From the NCBI RefSeq assembly GCF_025960985.1, contig NZ_JAOQMX010000041.1:1-41448 (forward strand): a stretch of DNA of 41,448 bases, written 5' to 3'. This DNA comes from Flavobacterium psychraerolatum. GTDB lineage: Bacteria; Bacteroidota; Bacteroidia; Flavobacteriales; Flavobacteriaceae. Below the pieces are notes generated by a model, which saw only the letters and a list, made by a program, of their open reading frames with translations, did not search any database and was not told where the DNA came from. The position numbers and the translations under genes are program-made. Shown here one piece after another: positions 1 to 9,707 of this stretch (position 1 is the first letter of the stretch; each line of letters opens with the position of its first letter).

Positions 1-3000
1 AATATAAATGTTGATAGTGATGGAGATGTAGTTGGATTTGATGTTCCAGGTCAAGGGACTTGGAATGTAACAAGTGCAGGAGCTGCTACTTTTACTCCAT
101 TAACTACATTTACAGCAAACCCAACACCAATTGTATATACGATAAAAGATAACGATGGTAATGTTTCTAATGAAGCTTCGATCACTATTACGTATGTTAA
201 AGTAAATCCAATTGCTGCGAATGATATTAGTAAAGCTAATCCAGCAAATTCAGTAGTGACAGTAGATCCTCTAGTTGATAATGGATCAGGACTAGATACA
301 GATCAAGATGGATTTGTAGACGGAACAAGAGTAAGCTTAGTAGTGCCAGTAGGTGCAACAAGTAATAAAGTAGATTCAAAAGGAGATGTAACAAGTATCA
401 CAGTTCCAAACCAAGGAACTTGGGTAGTTGATGAGATTAGTGGAGCGATAACATTTACACCGTTACCAACATTCCACAAAGATCCTACACCAATTGATTA
501 TACAGTAAGAGATAATGACGGAAACATTTCAAACGTTGCTACGGTAACAATTGATTATGTACCAGTTGCAACAGATGACAGTAAATTGAATAACGTAGTA
601 GGACAACCTGCTGTTCTCAATATAGTTTCAAATGACACAACAGGAGATACATTAGATTTAAGTACTATTGATTTAGATCCAAGTACGCCAGTTATCGACA
701 CAACATTGGTTGTGGCCAACCAAGGAACTTGGACTGTTGATGCAAGTGGCGTGGTAACGTTTACACCATTGCCAGGATTCACCACAGACCCAGCGGCAAT
801 TAACTATACGGTTAAAGATGCTCAAGGAAATGTGTCGAATATTGCAAAAATAACTGTAGGTTACACAGAGATTCCTCCAATTGCAATCAAAGATGGTAAT
901 AGTGGTAATGCTCCAAAATCAGCTTCTGCACCAATTGCTATTTTATCGAATGATAAATTAAGTGATGGAACACCAGCTACAGTAACCAATACTACAGTTG
1001 ATTTAGATCCTAATACTCCAGGAGACAATGCATCACTAATAGTTGCAGGTCAAGGAGTTTGGAACTACAATACTGCAACAGGAGAGTTAGTATTTACACC
1101 AGAGGTAGGATTTACTGCTAACCCAACACCGATAGTTTACAAACTAACAGAAGTTGGAACAGGTTTAAGCGCAAGTGCAACCGTTACGGTGGAGTATGTG
1201 AAAATAGCACCAGTTGCTAACAATGATATTAGTAAAGCTAATCCAGCAAATTCAGTAGTGACAGTAGATCCTCTAGTTGATAATGGATCAGGACTAGATA
1301 CAGATCAAGATGGATTTGTAGATGGAACAAGAGTAAGCTTAGTAGTGCCAGTAGGTGCAACAAGTAATAAAGTAGATTCAAAAGGAGATGTAACAAGTAT
1401 CACAGTTCCAAACCAAGGAACTTGGGTAGTTGATGAGATTAGTGGAGCGATAACATTTACACCGTTACCAACATTCCACAAAGATCCTACACCAATTGAT
1501 TATACAGTAAGAGATAATGACGGAAACATTTCAAACGTTGCTACGGTAACAATTGATTATGTACCAGTTGCAACAGATGACAGTAAATTGAATAACGTAG
1601 TAGGACAACCTGCTGTTCTCAATATAGTTTCAAATGACACAACAGGAGATACATTAGATTTAAGTACTATTGATTTAGACCCAAGTACACCAAATATCGA
1701 CACAACATTGGTTGTGGCCAACCAAGGAACTTGGACTGTTGATGCAAGTGGCGTGGTAACGTTTACACCATTGCCAGGATTCACCACAGACCCAGCGGCA
1801 ATTAACTATACGGTTAAAGATGCTCAAGGAAATGTGTCGAATATTGCAAAAATAACTGTAGGTTACACAGAGATTCCTCCAATTGCAATCAAAGATGGTA
1901 ATAGTGGTAATGCTCCAAAATCAGCTTCTGCACCAATTGCTATTTTATCGAATGATAAACTAAGTGATGGAACACCAGCTACAGTAACCAATACTACAGT
2001 TGATTTAAATCCTAATACTCCAGGAGACAATGCATCACTAATAGTTGCAGGTCAAGGAGTTTGGAATTACAATACTGCAACAGGAGAGTTAGTATTTACA
2101 CCAGAGGCAGGATTTACTGCTAACCCAACACCGCTAGTATACAAACTAACCGAAGTTGGAACAGGTTTAAGTGCAAGTGCAACCGTTACGGTTACGTATG
2201 TGAAAATAGCACCAGTTGCTGCGAATGATGTAAGTTCAAATAATACTCCGAATACTGCAGTATCTATCAATCCTATCTTAAACCCATTAGGACTAGATAC
2301 AGATGGTGATGGAACTATCAATCCAGCTACAGTTAGCTTAGTACCGCCTGCAGGAGCAACTGCTGTTGTTGTGGACAGTAATGGAGATATTACTAGTTTA
2401 GTGGTGCCAGGACAAGGTTTATGGAGTGTTGATCCAGTAAGTGGAGTAATCACTTTCACACCATTACCAGGTTTCCACCAAGACCCTACACTTATTGCAT
2501 ATAATGTAGAAGATAATGATGGTAACCAATCGAATAATGCAACGGTAACAATAGATTATAAACCTATTGCATCAGACGATAAAAATACGATTCCAGCTAT
2601 TATTGGACAGCCAGTGACAGTAAATGTAGTTACAAATGATACTAATGGAGATTTAGTAGATGCAACCACTGTTGTGCTCGATCCTACTAGTGTAACTGGA
2701 GGTATCGCAGTTTCGCCAGAAGAAGTGAATGTACCTGGAATTGGTTCATGGATTGCAGATAATGCAGGGAATGTAACCTTTACTCCGGATCCAGCTTATA
2801 CGCTTGATCCACCGGTTATTAGTTATACCGTAAAAGATGACGAAGGAAATGCATCTGCACCAGCTACAATCACTTTAGATTATACACCAATTTCAACACC
2901 AGATGTATCAACTGAAAACCCAATCAATACACCTGTTGTAATTGATGTGGTTGCAAATGATACAAATGGAGATTTGATTGATCCTATAACAGTGAGCTTG

Positions 3001-6000
3001 GTAAATCCAGGTAACGCTACAAACATTGTAACAGATGCCAATGGAGATATCACGAGTCTTGTGATTCCGGGCGAGGGAACTTGGAATGTTAATTTGGTAA
3101 CTGGAGTGGTAACATTTACTCCAAATTCAGGTTTCATTACAAACCCAACTCCAATCAATTACAACGTGGAGGATAATCAAGGAAATCAATCTAACAGTAG
3201 TCCTATAACTATTAGCATGATTCCACAAGCGGATTTAGTTGTAACTAAAACAGATAATAAAGAGAAGTATACTCCAGGAACGAACAATGTTTATACAATC
3301 GTTGTTAAAAATAACGGTCCGGCACTAGCTACAAATGTGGTAGTACTTGACGATATTACAAGTCCAATTCTAGAAGCTGTAACCACATGGTCAGCTGTAG
3401 GAACAGGAAGTGCGGTACCGCCAAATGCAACTGGCACAGGTGATATTACAGCAGCAAATGCTACAATAGCAACTTTTGCAGTAGGAGAGACAGTGACTTA
3501 TACGGTAACAATAGCAGTACCGAGTAACTTTACTGGTCAAATTGTTAATACGGCATCTGCTAGTTCAGATGTACAAGACCCTGTTACTACAAATAACAGC
3601 CAAACAGATGTTGATACAATAACAGCACTTTCCGAAATTGCAGTTAGTAAAACGGTTGTAAGTACAGCACCTTATAAAATTGGTGAAAACATTACATTCT
3701 TAGTAACAGCAACTAATAACGGTCCAAGTGATGCAACGGGTATTAATATTGTTGACAAATTGCCTAGTGGTTATAGCTTAGTAAGTGCTACACCTAACAA
3801 AGGAACGTACACAGCAACAAATGGTTTGTGGAATGTAGGTGGATTGACTAATACATCAACTGCTACATTAACTGTTGTGGCAAAAATTAATGCAGCAGGT
3901 AATTACACCAATACTGCAGAGGTAACTAAAGTAGATCAAGCTGATCCAAATGGTATTGTTCATGGAAATAATACTCCGAGTGAAATTGACCAATCGGATA
4001 TAACTATTGTACCTGTTGAAATTGTTGATTTAGTAACTACTAAAACAGTTGATAAATCAAATCCAAATCAAGGAGATATCGTTAAGTATACCTTGACGGT
4101 GGTGAACAAGGGGCCAAGTACCGCTACGGGAGTTAACCTTACTGATAATTTGCCAGCAGGTCTGGTTTATGTGTCGCATTTTGCGACTGGAGGAACAGTG
4201 AATACGTATTCTGGAGGTCTATGGACAATTGGAAATATAAACATTGGATCTTCTGCAATCTTAGTCATTGATGCGAGAGTTACAGCAGCAGGTACAGTTG
4301 CTCAAACACCAATCGTGAATACTGCTACAGCTGCTTCAGGAAATGAGTCAGACCCAACAACAGTTGGAGACGATTTGACCGAGCCAATTACGGTAACGAG
4401 TTCTGACTTAGTGACTGAAAAAACAGTAAGTAACTCTAATCCTAGTGAAACAGAAACGATTACGTACACAATAAAAGTGACGAATAACGGACCAAGTCCA
4501 GCAACGGCTGTTCGTGTGACAGACATTCTTCCAATAGGAGTTACCTATATTGGTAACAACCTGGGTGGTGATTACAATTATGGTTCAGGTCTATGGACAG
4601 TTGGAGATATAGCAGTTGGAGCTACCAAAGTTCTTAATATTGATGTAACACCTAATCCTGGTACTGCAGGTAAAACAATTGTAAATACTACTACTGCAGC
4701 AAAAGGTAACCAATCAGATCCAACAACATTAGGCGATGATTTGAATGAATCAATAGTAGTTCAAAATAGTGCTGATATTGTATTAACCAAAATTGTAGAT
4801 AATAATACTCCTAATATTGGAGACATCATTACCTATACAGTTACGGTCACTAATAAAGGATCAATTGACGTTACAAATTTAGTTATTAAAGATAAATTGC
4901 CAGGTGGATTAACCTTCTTCTCTGCGACTCCAGGTATTGGAGTTTGGTCGGAGCCAAATTGGACTATTGGTACATTATTACCAGGTGAGAAAGGAACAAT
5001 TATTTTAAAAGCAATTGTAGGGCTAGATCAAGGTGGTAGAGTATTGTTGAATACCGTGACCAATACCCAGGATCAGTTTGATTCAAACACAACTAGAGAT
5101 GATCCATCTGAATCGTTAACAGTAACGGGTCTTGATTTAGGAGTTTTGAAAACAGTAAGTAATGAAACACCTAATGTGGGTGAAACGATTACCTACTCTA
5201 TCAAAGTAACTAACAATGGTTTTAGTGATGCTACAAGTGTGGCTATTACCGATAGATTACCTGTTGGAGTTACTTATGTTAGCAGTGCAGCAGATGTAGG
5301 ATTATATAATAATGGTTCTGGATTATGGTCTATAGGTAATTTGGCAAATGGTTCCATTGCAACGCTTACAATAAAAGCGACTGTTAATCCAGGTACTTTT
5401 GGAAGCACAATTACAAATACAACATCTGCTGTTACGTCAGATCAGGCTGATTCAAATGTTGGAAATAACATTGGTACTGTTTCAATCGTTCCAACGGCTT
5501 TTATTGATCTTCATTTAACTAAGGAGGTTGTAGCTAATGTTACCAATCCTGCAGTAGGCGAAGTGATTACGTTTGAAGTTAGAGTTATAAATGATGGTCC
5601 ATCAAAAGCGACAGGTGTTCAAGTGGTCGATTTAATACCTTCGGGTTATAAATTTGTAAACTATAGTTCGTCTATTGGGACTTATACTCCTTCAACAGGT
5701 CTTTGGAATGTTGGCTTCATAGAGGTAGGTAACACTGCAGTCTTGTTGGTAGATGTAAAAGTGCTTGATTCAGGCAACTACTTGAATTGTGCCGAAATTA
5801 CAAAAGCAAATGAGCCAGATATTGATTCGACACCAGGTAATGGTAGTGGTTTTGCAGAAGACGATTATGCTTGTGCATCTGCCGCACCAAATCAAAGTGT
5901 AGATCTTGCAGTTGTAAAAACAATACTAAAAGATAAAGTGAACCCGAAAGTGAACAGTGCAATATCTTTCGAAATCTTATTAACCAATAACGGTAATATC

Positions 6001-6957
6001 GATGCGACTAACGTAGTAGTTACAGACTTACTACCATCAGGTTATATATTTGTAAATTATAGTTCAACGAAAGGAATTTATGACTACAAAACTGGAGATT
6101 GGAAAGTTGCAAAAATTGTTAACGGTGAAACTGAGATATTGATTGTAGATGTCATCGTGAACGAGTCGGGAGATTACTTGAATTGTGCTAAAATTAAATC
6201 ATTGCACCAAGTGGACACTAACCCAGCTAACAACTCTAGTTGTATAGCAACGGTACCAGTTTCAATCATTGATTTAGAATTGGCGAAGGAAGTTGATATC
6301 TTGAAACCGTTTGCAGAGACTAATGTTGAGTTTACGATTACCTTGACCAACAAAGGACCTAGTAAAGGAACGGGAGTTCAGGTAAAAGATTTGCTGCCAA
6401 GTGGAATGACGTATGTAAGCGCAACTCCAAGTATCGGATCGTACAATGCGATTACAGGTATATGGAATGTGGGTACAATTGGTATTCAAGCGGTAGAAAC
6501 ATTAAAAGTAGTAGCCTTTGTACTTCCAGTGGGAGAATTTACAAATGTTGCTGAAGTTATTGCAGCCAATGAGCTTGATGTAGATTCCACTCCAAATAAT
6601 AATAAATTGCTAGAGGATGATCAAGACGCTGTAGTATTAGTACCAGAAATTTCATTAGTAATCTCTGAAGGATTTAGTCCAAATGGAGATGGTTTGAATG
6701 ATGTTTTCGAAATACAACATTTACAGGTATTGTATCCAAACTTTAGTATGGAAATTGTAAACAGATACGGTAACATTGTATACCAATACAAACATAATGG
6801 TGATAAATTTAAAACACCAATATGGTGGAATGGTTATTCAACAGGAAGATGGAATGTGTCGAATGATATGCTTCCAGCAGGAACTTATTTCTACACCATT
6901 TATTTCAATAATGATGACAGAAAACCACAAACAGGTTGGATATATTTAAGAAGATAA
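1..6957 (+). CDS. Giant T9SS-secreted repeat adhesin, 5' truncated by window edge
   Basis: The reading frame is open from base 1, so this is the 3' part of a larger gene; about 2318 residues are visible. Residues 1-1072 are about ten CshA-type fibril-like repeats of roughly 110 residues (each with a GQGTW-type turn, a 'TFTP' strand and 'YTVKD..GN.S'), the first one partial. Nine DUF11-type repeats follow, starting near bases 3233, 3632, 4022, 4408, 4774, 5132, 5501, 5898 and 6268 (each opens like 'DLxxxKTV' and holds 'NNGPS.AT'). From about base 6655 comes a gliding-motility-type C-terminal domain (FSPNGDGLNDVF, then NRYG, ending W-I-Y-L-R-R), the type B T9SS sorting signal. Expected role: cell-surface adhesin exported by T9SS and possibly moved by the gliding machinery, like SprB, though it is not necessarily SprB. 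The following PorP/SprF gene fits this. The gene contains a 1-kb near-identical duplication. Confidence 0.9.
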   Translation, partial: NINVDSDGDVVGFDVPGQGTWNVTSAGAATFTPLTTFTANPTPIVYTIKDNDGNVSNEASITITYVKVNPIAANDISKANPANSVVTVDPLVDNGSGLDTDQDGFVDGTRVSLVVPVGATSNKVDSKGDVTSITVPNQGTWVVDEISGAITFTPLPTFHKDPTPIDYTVRDNDGNISNVATVTIDYVPVATDDSKLNNVVGQPAVLNIVSNDTTGDTLDLSTIDLDPSTPVIDTTLVVANQGTWTVDASGVVTFTPLPGFTTDPAAINYTVKDAQGNVSNIAKITVGYTEIPPIAIKDGNSGNAPKSASAPIAILSNDKLSDGTPATVTNTTVDLDPNTPGDNASLIVAGQGVWNYNTATGELVFTPEVGFTANPTPIVYKLTEVGTGLSASATVTVEYVKIAPVANNDISKANPANSVVTVDPLVDNGSGLDTDQDGFVDGTRVSLVVPVGATSNKVDSKGDVTSITVPNQGTWVVDEISGAITFTPLPTFHKDPTPIDYTVRDNDGNISNVATVTIDYVPVATDDSKLNNVVGQPAVLNIVSNDTTGDTLDLSTIDLDPSTPNIDTTLVVANQGTWTVDASGVVTFTPLPGFTTDPAAINYTVKDAQGNVSNIAKITVGYTEIPPIAIKDGNSGNAPKSASAPIAILSNDKLSDGTPATVTNTTVDLNPNTPGDNASLIVAGQGVWNYNTATGELVFTPEAGFTANPTPLVYKLTEVGTGLSASATVTVTYVKIAPVAANDVSSNNTPNTAVSINPILNPLGLDTDGDGTINPATVSLVPPAGATAVVVDSNGDITSLVVPGQGLWSVDPVSGVITFTPLPGFHQDPTLIAYNVEDNDGNQSNNATVTIDYKPIASDDKNTIPAIIGQPVTVNVVTNDTNGDLVDATTVVLDPTSVTGGIAVSPEEVNVPGIGSWIADNAGNVTFTPDPAYTLDPPVISYTVKDDEGNASAPATITLDYTPISTPDVSTENPINTPVVIDVVANDTNGDLIDPITVSLVNPGNATNIVTDANGDITSLVIPGEGTWNVNLVTGVVTFTPNSGFITNPTPINYNVEDNQGNQSNSSPITISMIPQADLVVTKTDNKEKYTPGTNNVYTIVVKNNGPALATNVVVLDDITSPILEAVTTWSAVGTGSAVPPNATGTGDITAANATIATFAVGETVTYTVTIAVPSNFTGQIVNTASASSDVQDPVTTNNSQTDVDTITALSEIAVSKTVVSTAPYKIGENITFLVTATNNGPSDATGINIVDKLPSGYSLVSATPNKGTYTATNGLWNVGGLTNTSTATLTVVAKINAAGNYTNTAEVTKVDQADPNGIVHGNNTPSEIDQSDITIVPVEIVDLVTTKTVDKSNPNQGDIVKYTLTVVNKGPSTATGVNLTDNLPAGLVYVSHFATGGTVNTYSGGLWTIGNINIGSSAILVIDARVTAAGTVAQTPIVNTATAASGNESDPTTVGDDLTEPITVTSSDLVTEKTVSNSNPSETETITYTIKVTNNGPSPATAVRVTDILPIGVTYIGNNLGGDYNYGSGLWTVGDIAVGATKVLNIDVTPNPGTAGKTIVNTTTAAKGNQSDPTTLGDDLNESIVVQNSADIVLTKIVDNNTPNIGDIITYTVTVTNKGSIDVTNLVIKDKLPGGLTFFSATPGIGVWSEPNWTIGTLLPGEKGTIILKAIVGLDQGGRVLLNTVTNTQDQFDSNTTRDDPSESLTVTGLDLGVLKTVSNETPNVGETITYSIKVTNNGFSDATSVAITDRLPVGVTYVSSAADVGLYNNGSGLWSIGNLANGSIATLTIKATVNPGTFGSTITNTTSAVTSDQADSNVGNNIGTVSIVPTAFIDLHLTKEVVANVTNPAVGEVITFEVRVINDGPSKATGVQVVDLIPSGYKFVNYSSSIGTYTPSTGLWNVGFIEVGNTAVLLVDVKVLDSGNYLNCAEITKANEPDIDSTPGNGSGFAEDDYACASAAPNQSVDLAVVKTILKDKVNPKVNSAISFEILLTNNGNIDATNVVVTDLLPSGYIFVNYSSTKGIYDYKTGDWKVAKIVNGETEILIVDVIVNESGDYLNCAKIKSLHQVDTNPANNSSCIATVPVSIIDLELAKEVDILKPFAETNVEFTITLTNKGPSKGTGVQVKDLLPSGMTYVSATPSIGSYNAITGIWNVGTIGIQAVETLKVVAFVLPVGEFTNVAEVIAANELDVDSTPNNNKLLEDDQDAVVLVPEISLVISEGFSPNGDGLNDVFEIQHLQVLYPNFSMEIVNRYGNIVYQYKHNGDKFKTPIWWNGYSTGRWNVSNDMLPAGTYFYTIYFNNDDRKPQTGWIYLRR
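221..2224. repeat. Two near-identical 1002-bp tandem copies inside the adhesin gene
   Basis: Bases 221-1222 and 1223-2224 align at an offset of exactly 1002 (334 codons). By eye I count about 16 differences, most of them near 1680-1700 and in the last 150 bases. Each copy encodes three different CshA-like subrepeats. The exact multiple of three keeps the frame. The similarity at DNA level, including silent sites, points to recent duplication or gene conversion, not to old protein-repeat ancestry. Confidence 0.95.
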
Positions 6958-6970
6958 AACAATGAATTAA

Positions 6971-7005
6971 GGGGGGAGGTTCACTATAAAGACCTCTCCT
7001 TTTTA
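6971..7005 (+). terminator. Terminator-like hairpin after the adhesin gene
   Basis: GGGGAGGTT (6973-6981) pairs with GACCTCTCC (6991-6999) over a 9-base loop and is followed by TTTTT. It lies between the adhesin stop and the PorP/SprF gene, so the downstream pair may be partly uncoupled from adhesin transcription or depend on read-through. Confidence 0.75.
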
Positions 7006-7023
7006 AAATTTAAAATTACTTTT

Positions 7024-7929
7024 ATGAAAAAATTTAAATTAATAATTGGGTTTTTTGTTTTGATTGCCACATCCAACAGTATCTACGGTCAACAAGATCC
7101 TCAGTATACACAGTACATGTATAATATGAATATCCTGAATCCAGCCTATGCTGGTTCAAAGGGAGTAACAAGTATTGGAATATTGGGTAGAACACAATGG
7201 GTTGGAGTAGATGGAGCGCCAAAAACAGCGACATTATCTATCAATGGTCCTGTAGGTAAAAACGTAGGTTTAGGGTTCTCAGTTATACATGATGAAATTG
7301 GTCCTATTAAAGAGGATAATGTTTATGCTGATTTCTCATATACACTTAATTTGTCTGAGGTGGATAAGTTAGCGTTAGGGATTAAGGCAGGGGCTACCTT
7401 CTTAAATGTTAGGGAATTGATTACTATAGATCCAGACCCTATGAACATTCCTATAAGTCTGGTAGCACCAAACTTTGGTGTGGGTGCCTTTTATTATAAT
7501 GAACATTTTTATGCAGGATTATCTGTTCCCAATTTTATCGAAACGAGATATCTTAACAATACCAATGGAACGGCCTCTACAGCTTCAGAAAAAATGCACT
7601 ACTTTTTAACATCTGGTTATGTATTTGATATTGATGATGATTTGAAATTGAAACCTTCGGCAATGTTAAAGGCTGTTTCTGGAGCACCACTCTCTGTAGA
7701 TTTATCATTAAACCTATTGGTTCAAGAAAGAGTAGAATTAGGATTGTCTGTTCGTTTAGATGACTCTGTAAGTGGTATGGTTGGTTTTCAAGTGAACCAA
7801 GATTTAAGGATTGGATATGCTTACGATCATACAACTTCAAATTTTGGAGTATTTAATTCTGGCTCTCATGAAATAATGATATTATTTGACTTGAACAAGA
7901 AGAAAATAAAAAGCCCTAGATTTTTCTAA
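7024..7929 (+). CDS. PorP/SprF family type IX secretion membrane protein
   Basis: 301 residues with an N-terminal signal peptide (hydrophobic residues 5-20, cleavage likely after 'IYG' before QQDPQYTQYMYN). The opening 'QDPQYTQYMYN...NPAYAGS' block is the hallmark of the PorP/SprF family of outer-membrane beta-barrel proteins. Family members are encoded beside individual T9SS cargo adhesins and are needed to secrete or anchor them (SprF for SprB in F. johnsoniae). Its position 66 bases after the adhesin stop suggests it serves that adhesin. The family usually runs 300-340 residues, so the gene looks complete. The alternating hydrophobic pattern and the Phe at the very end ('KSPRFF') fit an outer-membrane barrel. 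The family assignment is secure; the pairing with this adhesin is inferred from context. Confidence 0.9.
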   Translation: MKKFKLIIGFFVLIATSNSIYGQQDPQYTQYMYNMNILNPAYAGSKGVTSIGILGRTQWVGVDGAPKTATLSINGPVGKNVGLGFSVIHDEIGPIKEDNVYADFSYTLNLSEVDKLALGIKAGATFLNVRELITIDPDPMNIPISLVAPNFGVGAFYYNEHFYAGLSVPNFIETRYLNNTNGTASTASEKMHYFLTSGYVFDIDDDLKLKPSAMLKAVSGAPLSVDLSLNLLVQERVELGLSVRLDDSVSGMVGFQVNQDLRIGYAYDHTTSNFGVFNSGSHEIMILFDLNKKKIKSPRFF

Positions 7930-7944
7930 ACAAAATATATAAAC

Positions 7945-9534
7945 ATGAAAAAAATTACTATCCTACTAGTATTCTTATGTGGATTTGCTGCTTTTTCGCA
8001 AAGCCAAAATTATACTATCAAAAATATAGACGTCAATACCAAATATTCTGATTTTGGTGTGACCTATTATGGTGAAAATGGAGCAGTTTTTGCCTCTTCG
8101 AAAAAAGTAAAAGGCTCTAGAAATAAAAAATGGTATTTGAATGATCAACCTTTTCTTATGTTATACAAAGGGTCAGTTACAAATACTGGAGAAATTGTAG
8201 ATACTGATTTTTTTTCGAAAGAACTAAATACAAAAATGCACGAATCTAATGTAACATTTACAAAAGATTTGAAAACAGTTTACTTCTCTAGAGATAATTA
8301 TACAAAAAAAAGATACCGTACAGATGAAGATGGATGGATTTTGATTCAATTATACAGAGCAGATGTAGATTCAACGGGTAAATGGACAAATGTTTTGAAA
8401 TTGCCTTTTAATAGTGATGATTTTGATACCGGACATCCTTCGTTGAATGTTGATGATTCAAAATTATACTTTACATCAAACAGACCAGGTTCACTAGGTT
8501 TGACAGATATTTGGGCAGTCAATATTAATCCAGATAGAAGCTATAGCGAGCCTTATAATTTAGGACCAAATGTGAATACTACAAGAAAGGAAATGTTTCC
8601 ACATATCGATAAAAATGATGTGTTGTATTATTCTTCAGATGGTATGATTGATGGTAACGGCGGATTGGATATTTATGCCATCAAGATGGATGAAAATGGA
8701 GGAGTTGGTAAGCCTGTTAACTTAGGTTTTCCACTTAATAGTTTAAAAGATGATTTTTCTTTAGTTTTTCAGAACGGGAAAAAAACAGGTCACTTCTCAT
8801 CAAATCGTGATGGAGGAAAGGGAGATGATGATATTTATTATTTCGAAGAACTTGTTAATCCTATAATTGATAAATGTAAGCAACTTGTTCAAGGTGTGGT
8901 TCGAGAAAAAGAAACTGGAGCGCTACTTCCTGGAGCACTTGTTGTATTGTACAATGCGAAAGGAGAAAAAGTCGAAAGTGTTATAGCTGACAAATTTGCG
9001 AGTTTCGCTTTTAATGTTGATTGCGAAGCAGGTTACAAAGTTACTGGTACCAAGGAGTTCTATAATATGGATGAAGAAGCATTTAAAACTTCAAATGTTG
9101 CAGACCTTGAATTATCAATTGGTTTGGATTTAGGTTCAACTGAATTTGTATTTGTAAGAGATAAATTGATGATCAAAATTAATCCAATCTACTTCGATTT
9201 AGACAGATCATTTATTCGTCCTGATGCAGCATTAGAATTAGAGCGCGTATTTACTATTATGCAAAAATATCCATTGATTAAAATTAGTTTAGGCTCACAT
9301 ACAGATAGCAGAGCTCCAGATGCTTATAACTGGGCATTGTCAAACCGAAGAGCAAAATCATCCAAAGATTGGTTGGTAAAAGCAGGTATCGATCCTACTA
9401 GACTTACCGCTAGAGGGTATGGTGAAACCGAACTAGTTAATGGGTGTGCAAATGATGTTAATTGTACTGAGTTTGATCATCAATTAAATAGAAGAACTGA
9501 GTTTGTAATTACAAATCCAGAGGTAATTAAATAA
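7945..9534 (+). CDS. OmpA-family protein with PD40 repeats and a carboxypeptidase-like regulatory domain
   Basis: 529 residues with a signal peptide (residues 1-18, 'FAAFS'); no lipobox is seen. Residues about 100-300 hold PD40/TolB-like beta-propeller repeats ('LYFTSNRPG' at 174-182, 'GHFSSNRDGGKGDDDIYYF' at 282-300). Residues about 312-395 form a carboxypeptidase-regulatory-like Ig fold ('VQGVVREKETGALLPGA'). Residues about 412-525 are an OmpA C-terminal peptidoglycan-binding domain, with 'GSHTDSR' (D454) and 'LSNRRA' (R468/R469) at the usual DAP-binding positions. This architecture recalls PorE and similar T9SS-associated proteins. The gene begins 15 bases after the PorP/SprF gene, so the two are almost surely co-transcribed. 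Likely role: tether the outer-membrane secretion or adhesion complex to peptidoglycan. The architecture is clear; the role is inferred. Confidence 0.88.
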   Translation: MKKITILLVFLCGFAAFSQSQNYTIKNIDVNTKYSDFGVTYYGENGAVFASSKKVKGSRNKKWYLNDQPFLMLYKGSVTNTGEIVDTDFFSKELNTKMHESNVTFTKDLKTVYFSRDNYTKKRYRTDEDGWILIQLYRADVDSTGKWTNVLKLPFNSDDFDTGHPSLNVDDSKLYFTSNRPGSLGLTDIWAVNINPDRSYSEPYNLGPNVNTTRKEMFPHIDKNDVLYYSSDGMIDGNGGLDIYAIKMDENGGVGKPVNLGFPLNSLKDDFSLVFQNGKKTGHFSSNRDGGKGDDDIYYFEELVNPIIDKCKQLVQGVVREKETGALLPGALVVLYNAKGEKVESVIADKFASFAFNVDCEAGYKVTGTKEFYNMDEEAFKTSNVADLELSIGLDLGSTEFVFVRDKLMIKINPIYFDLDRSFIRPDAALELERVFTIMQKYPLIKISLGSHTDSRAPDAYNWALSNRRAKSSKDWLVKAGIDPTRLTARGYGETELVNGCANDVNCTEFDHQLNRRTEFVITNPEVIK

Positions 9535-9585
9535 TAAATTTCGAATATTAATTTTTAGTCATTCATGATCAATTATATAGTTGAG

Positions 9586-9624
9586 CAAAATAGCCACTTC
9601 AATTTGAAGTGGCTATTTTGTGTT
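9586..9624 (+). terminator. Strong terminator after the adhesin cassette
   Basis: A near-perfect palindrome, CAAAATAGCCACTTC (9586-9600) against GAAGTGGCTATTTTG (9606-9620) with a 5-base loop, ends in a T-rich run. It separates the surface cassette from rlmN. As the arms are symmetrical it could work in both directions. Confidence 0.8.
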
Positions 9625-9695
9625 TATAAACGACTATTAATAGTGTTACAGGAAGATATTTAAAATTTCAAAACAACAAATCAATAAATTGTCAG

Positions 9696-9703
9696 TAAAT
9701 TTG
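9696..9703 (+). promoter_or_regulatory. Bacteroidota -7 promoter element of rlmN
   Basis: TAAATTTG matches the flavobacterial -7 consensus TAnnTTTG. The ATG of rlmN begins only 4 bases after it, so the transcript would start at or next to the start codon. No clear TTG is seen at the -33 position. Confidence 0.55.
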
Positions 9704-9707
9704 CGAT

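Noticed and set aside
555..785. Antisense open frames across the adhesin repeats (also at 1557-1787, 2067-2459 and others)
   Set aside because: They mirror the repeats of the real gene in the opposite strand, with composition of a shadow frame and no independent signals.
221..2224. CRISPR or insertion-sequence origin of the repeats
   Set aside because: The 1-kb copies are in-frame protein repeats with no spacers, terminal inverted repeats or transposase.
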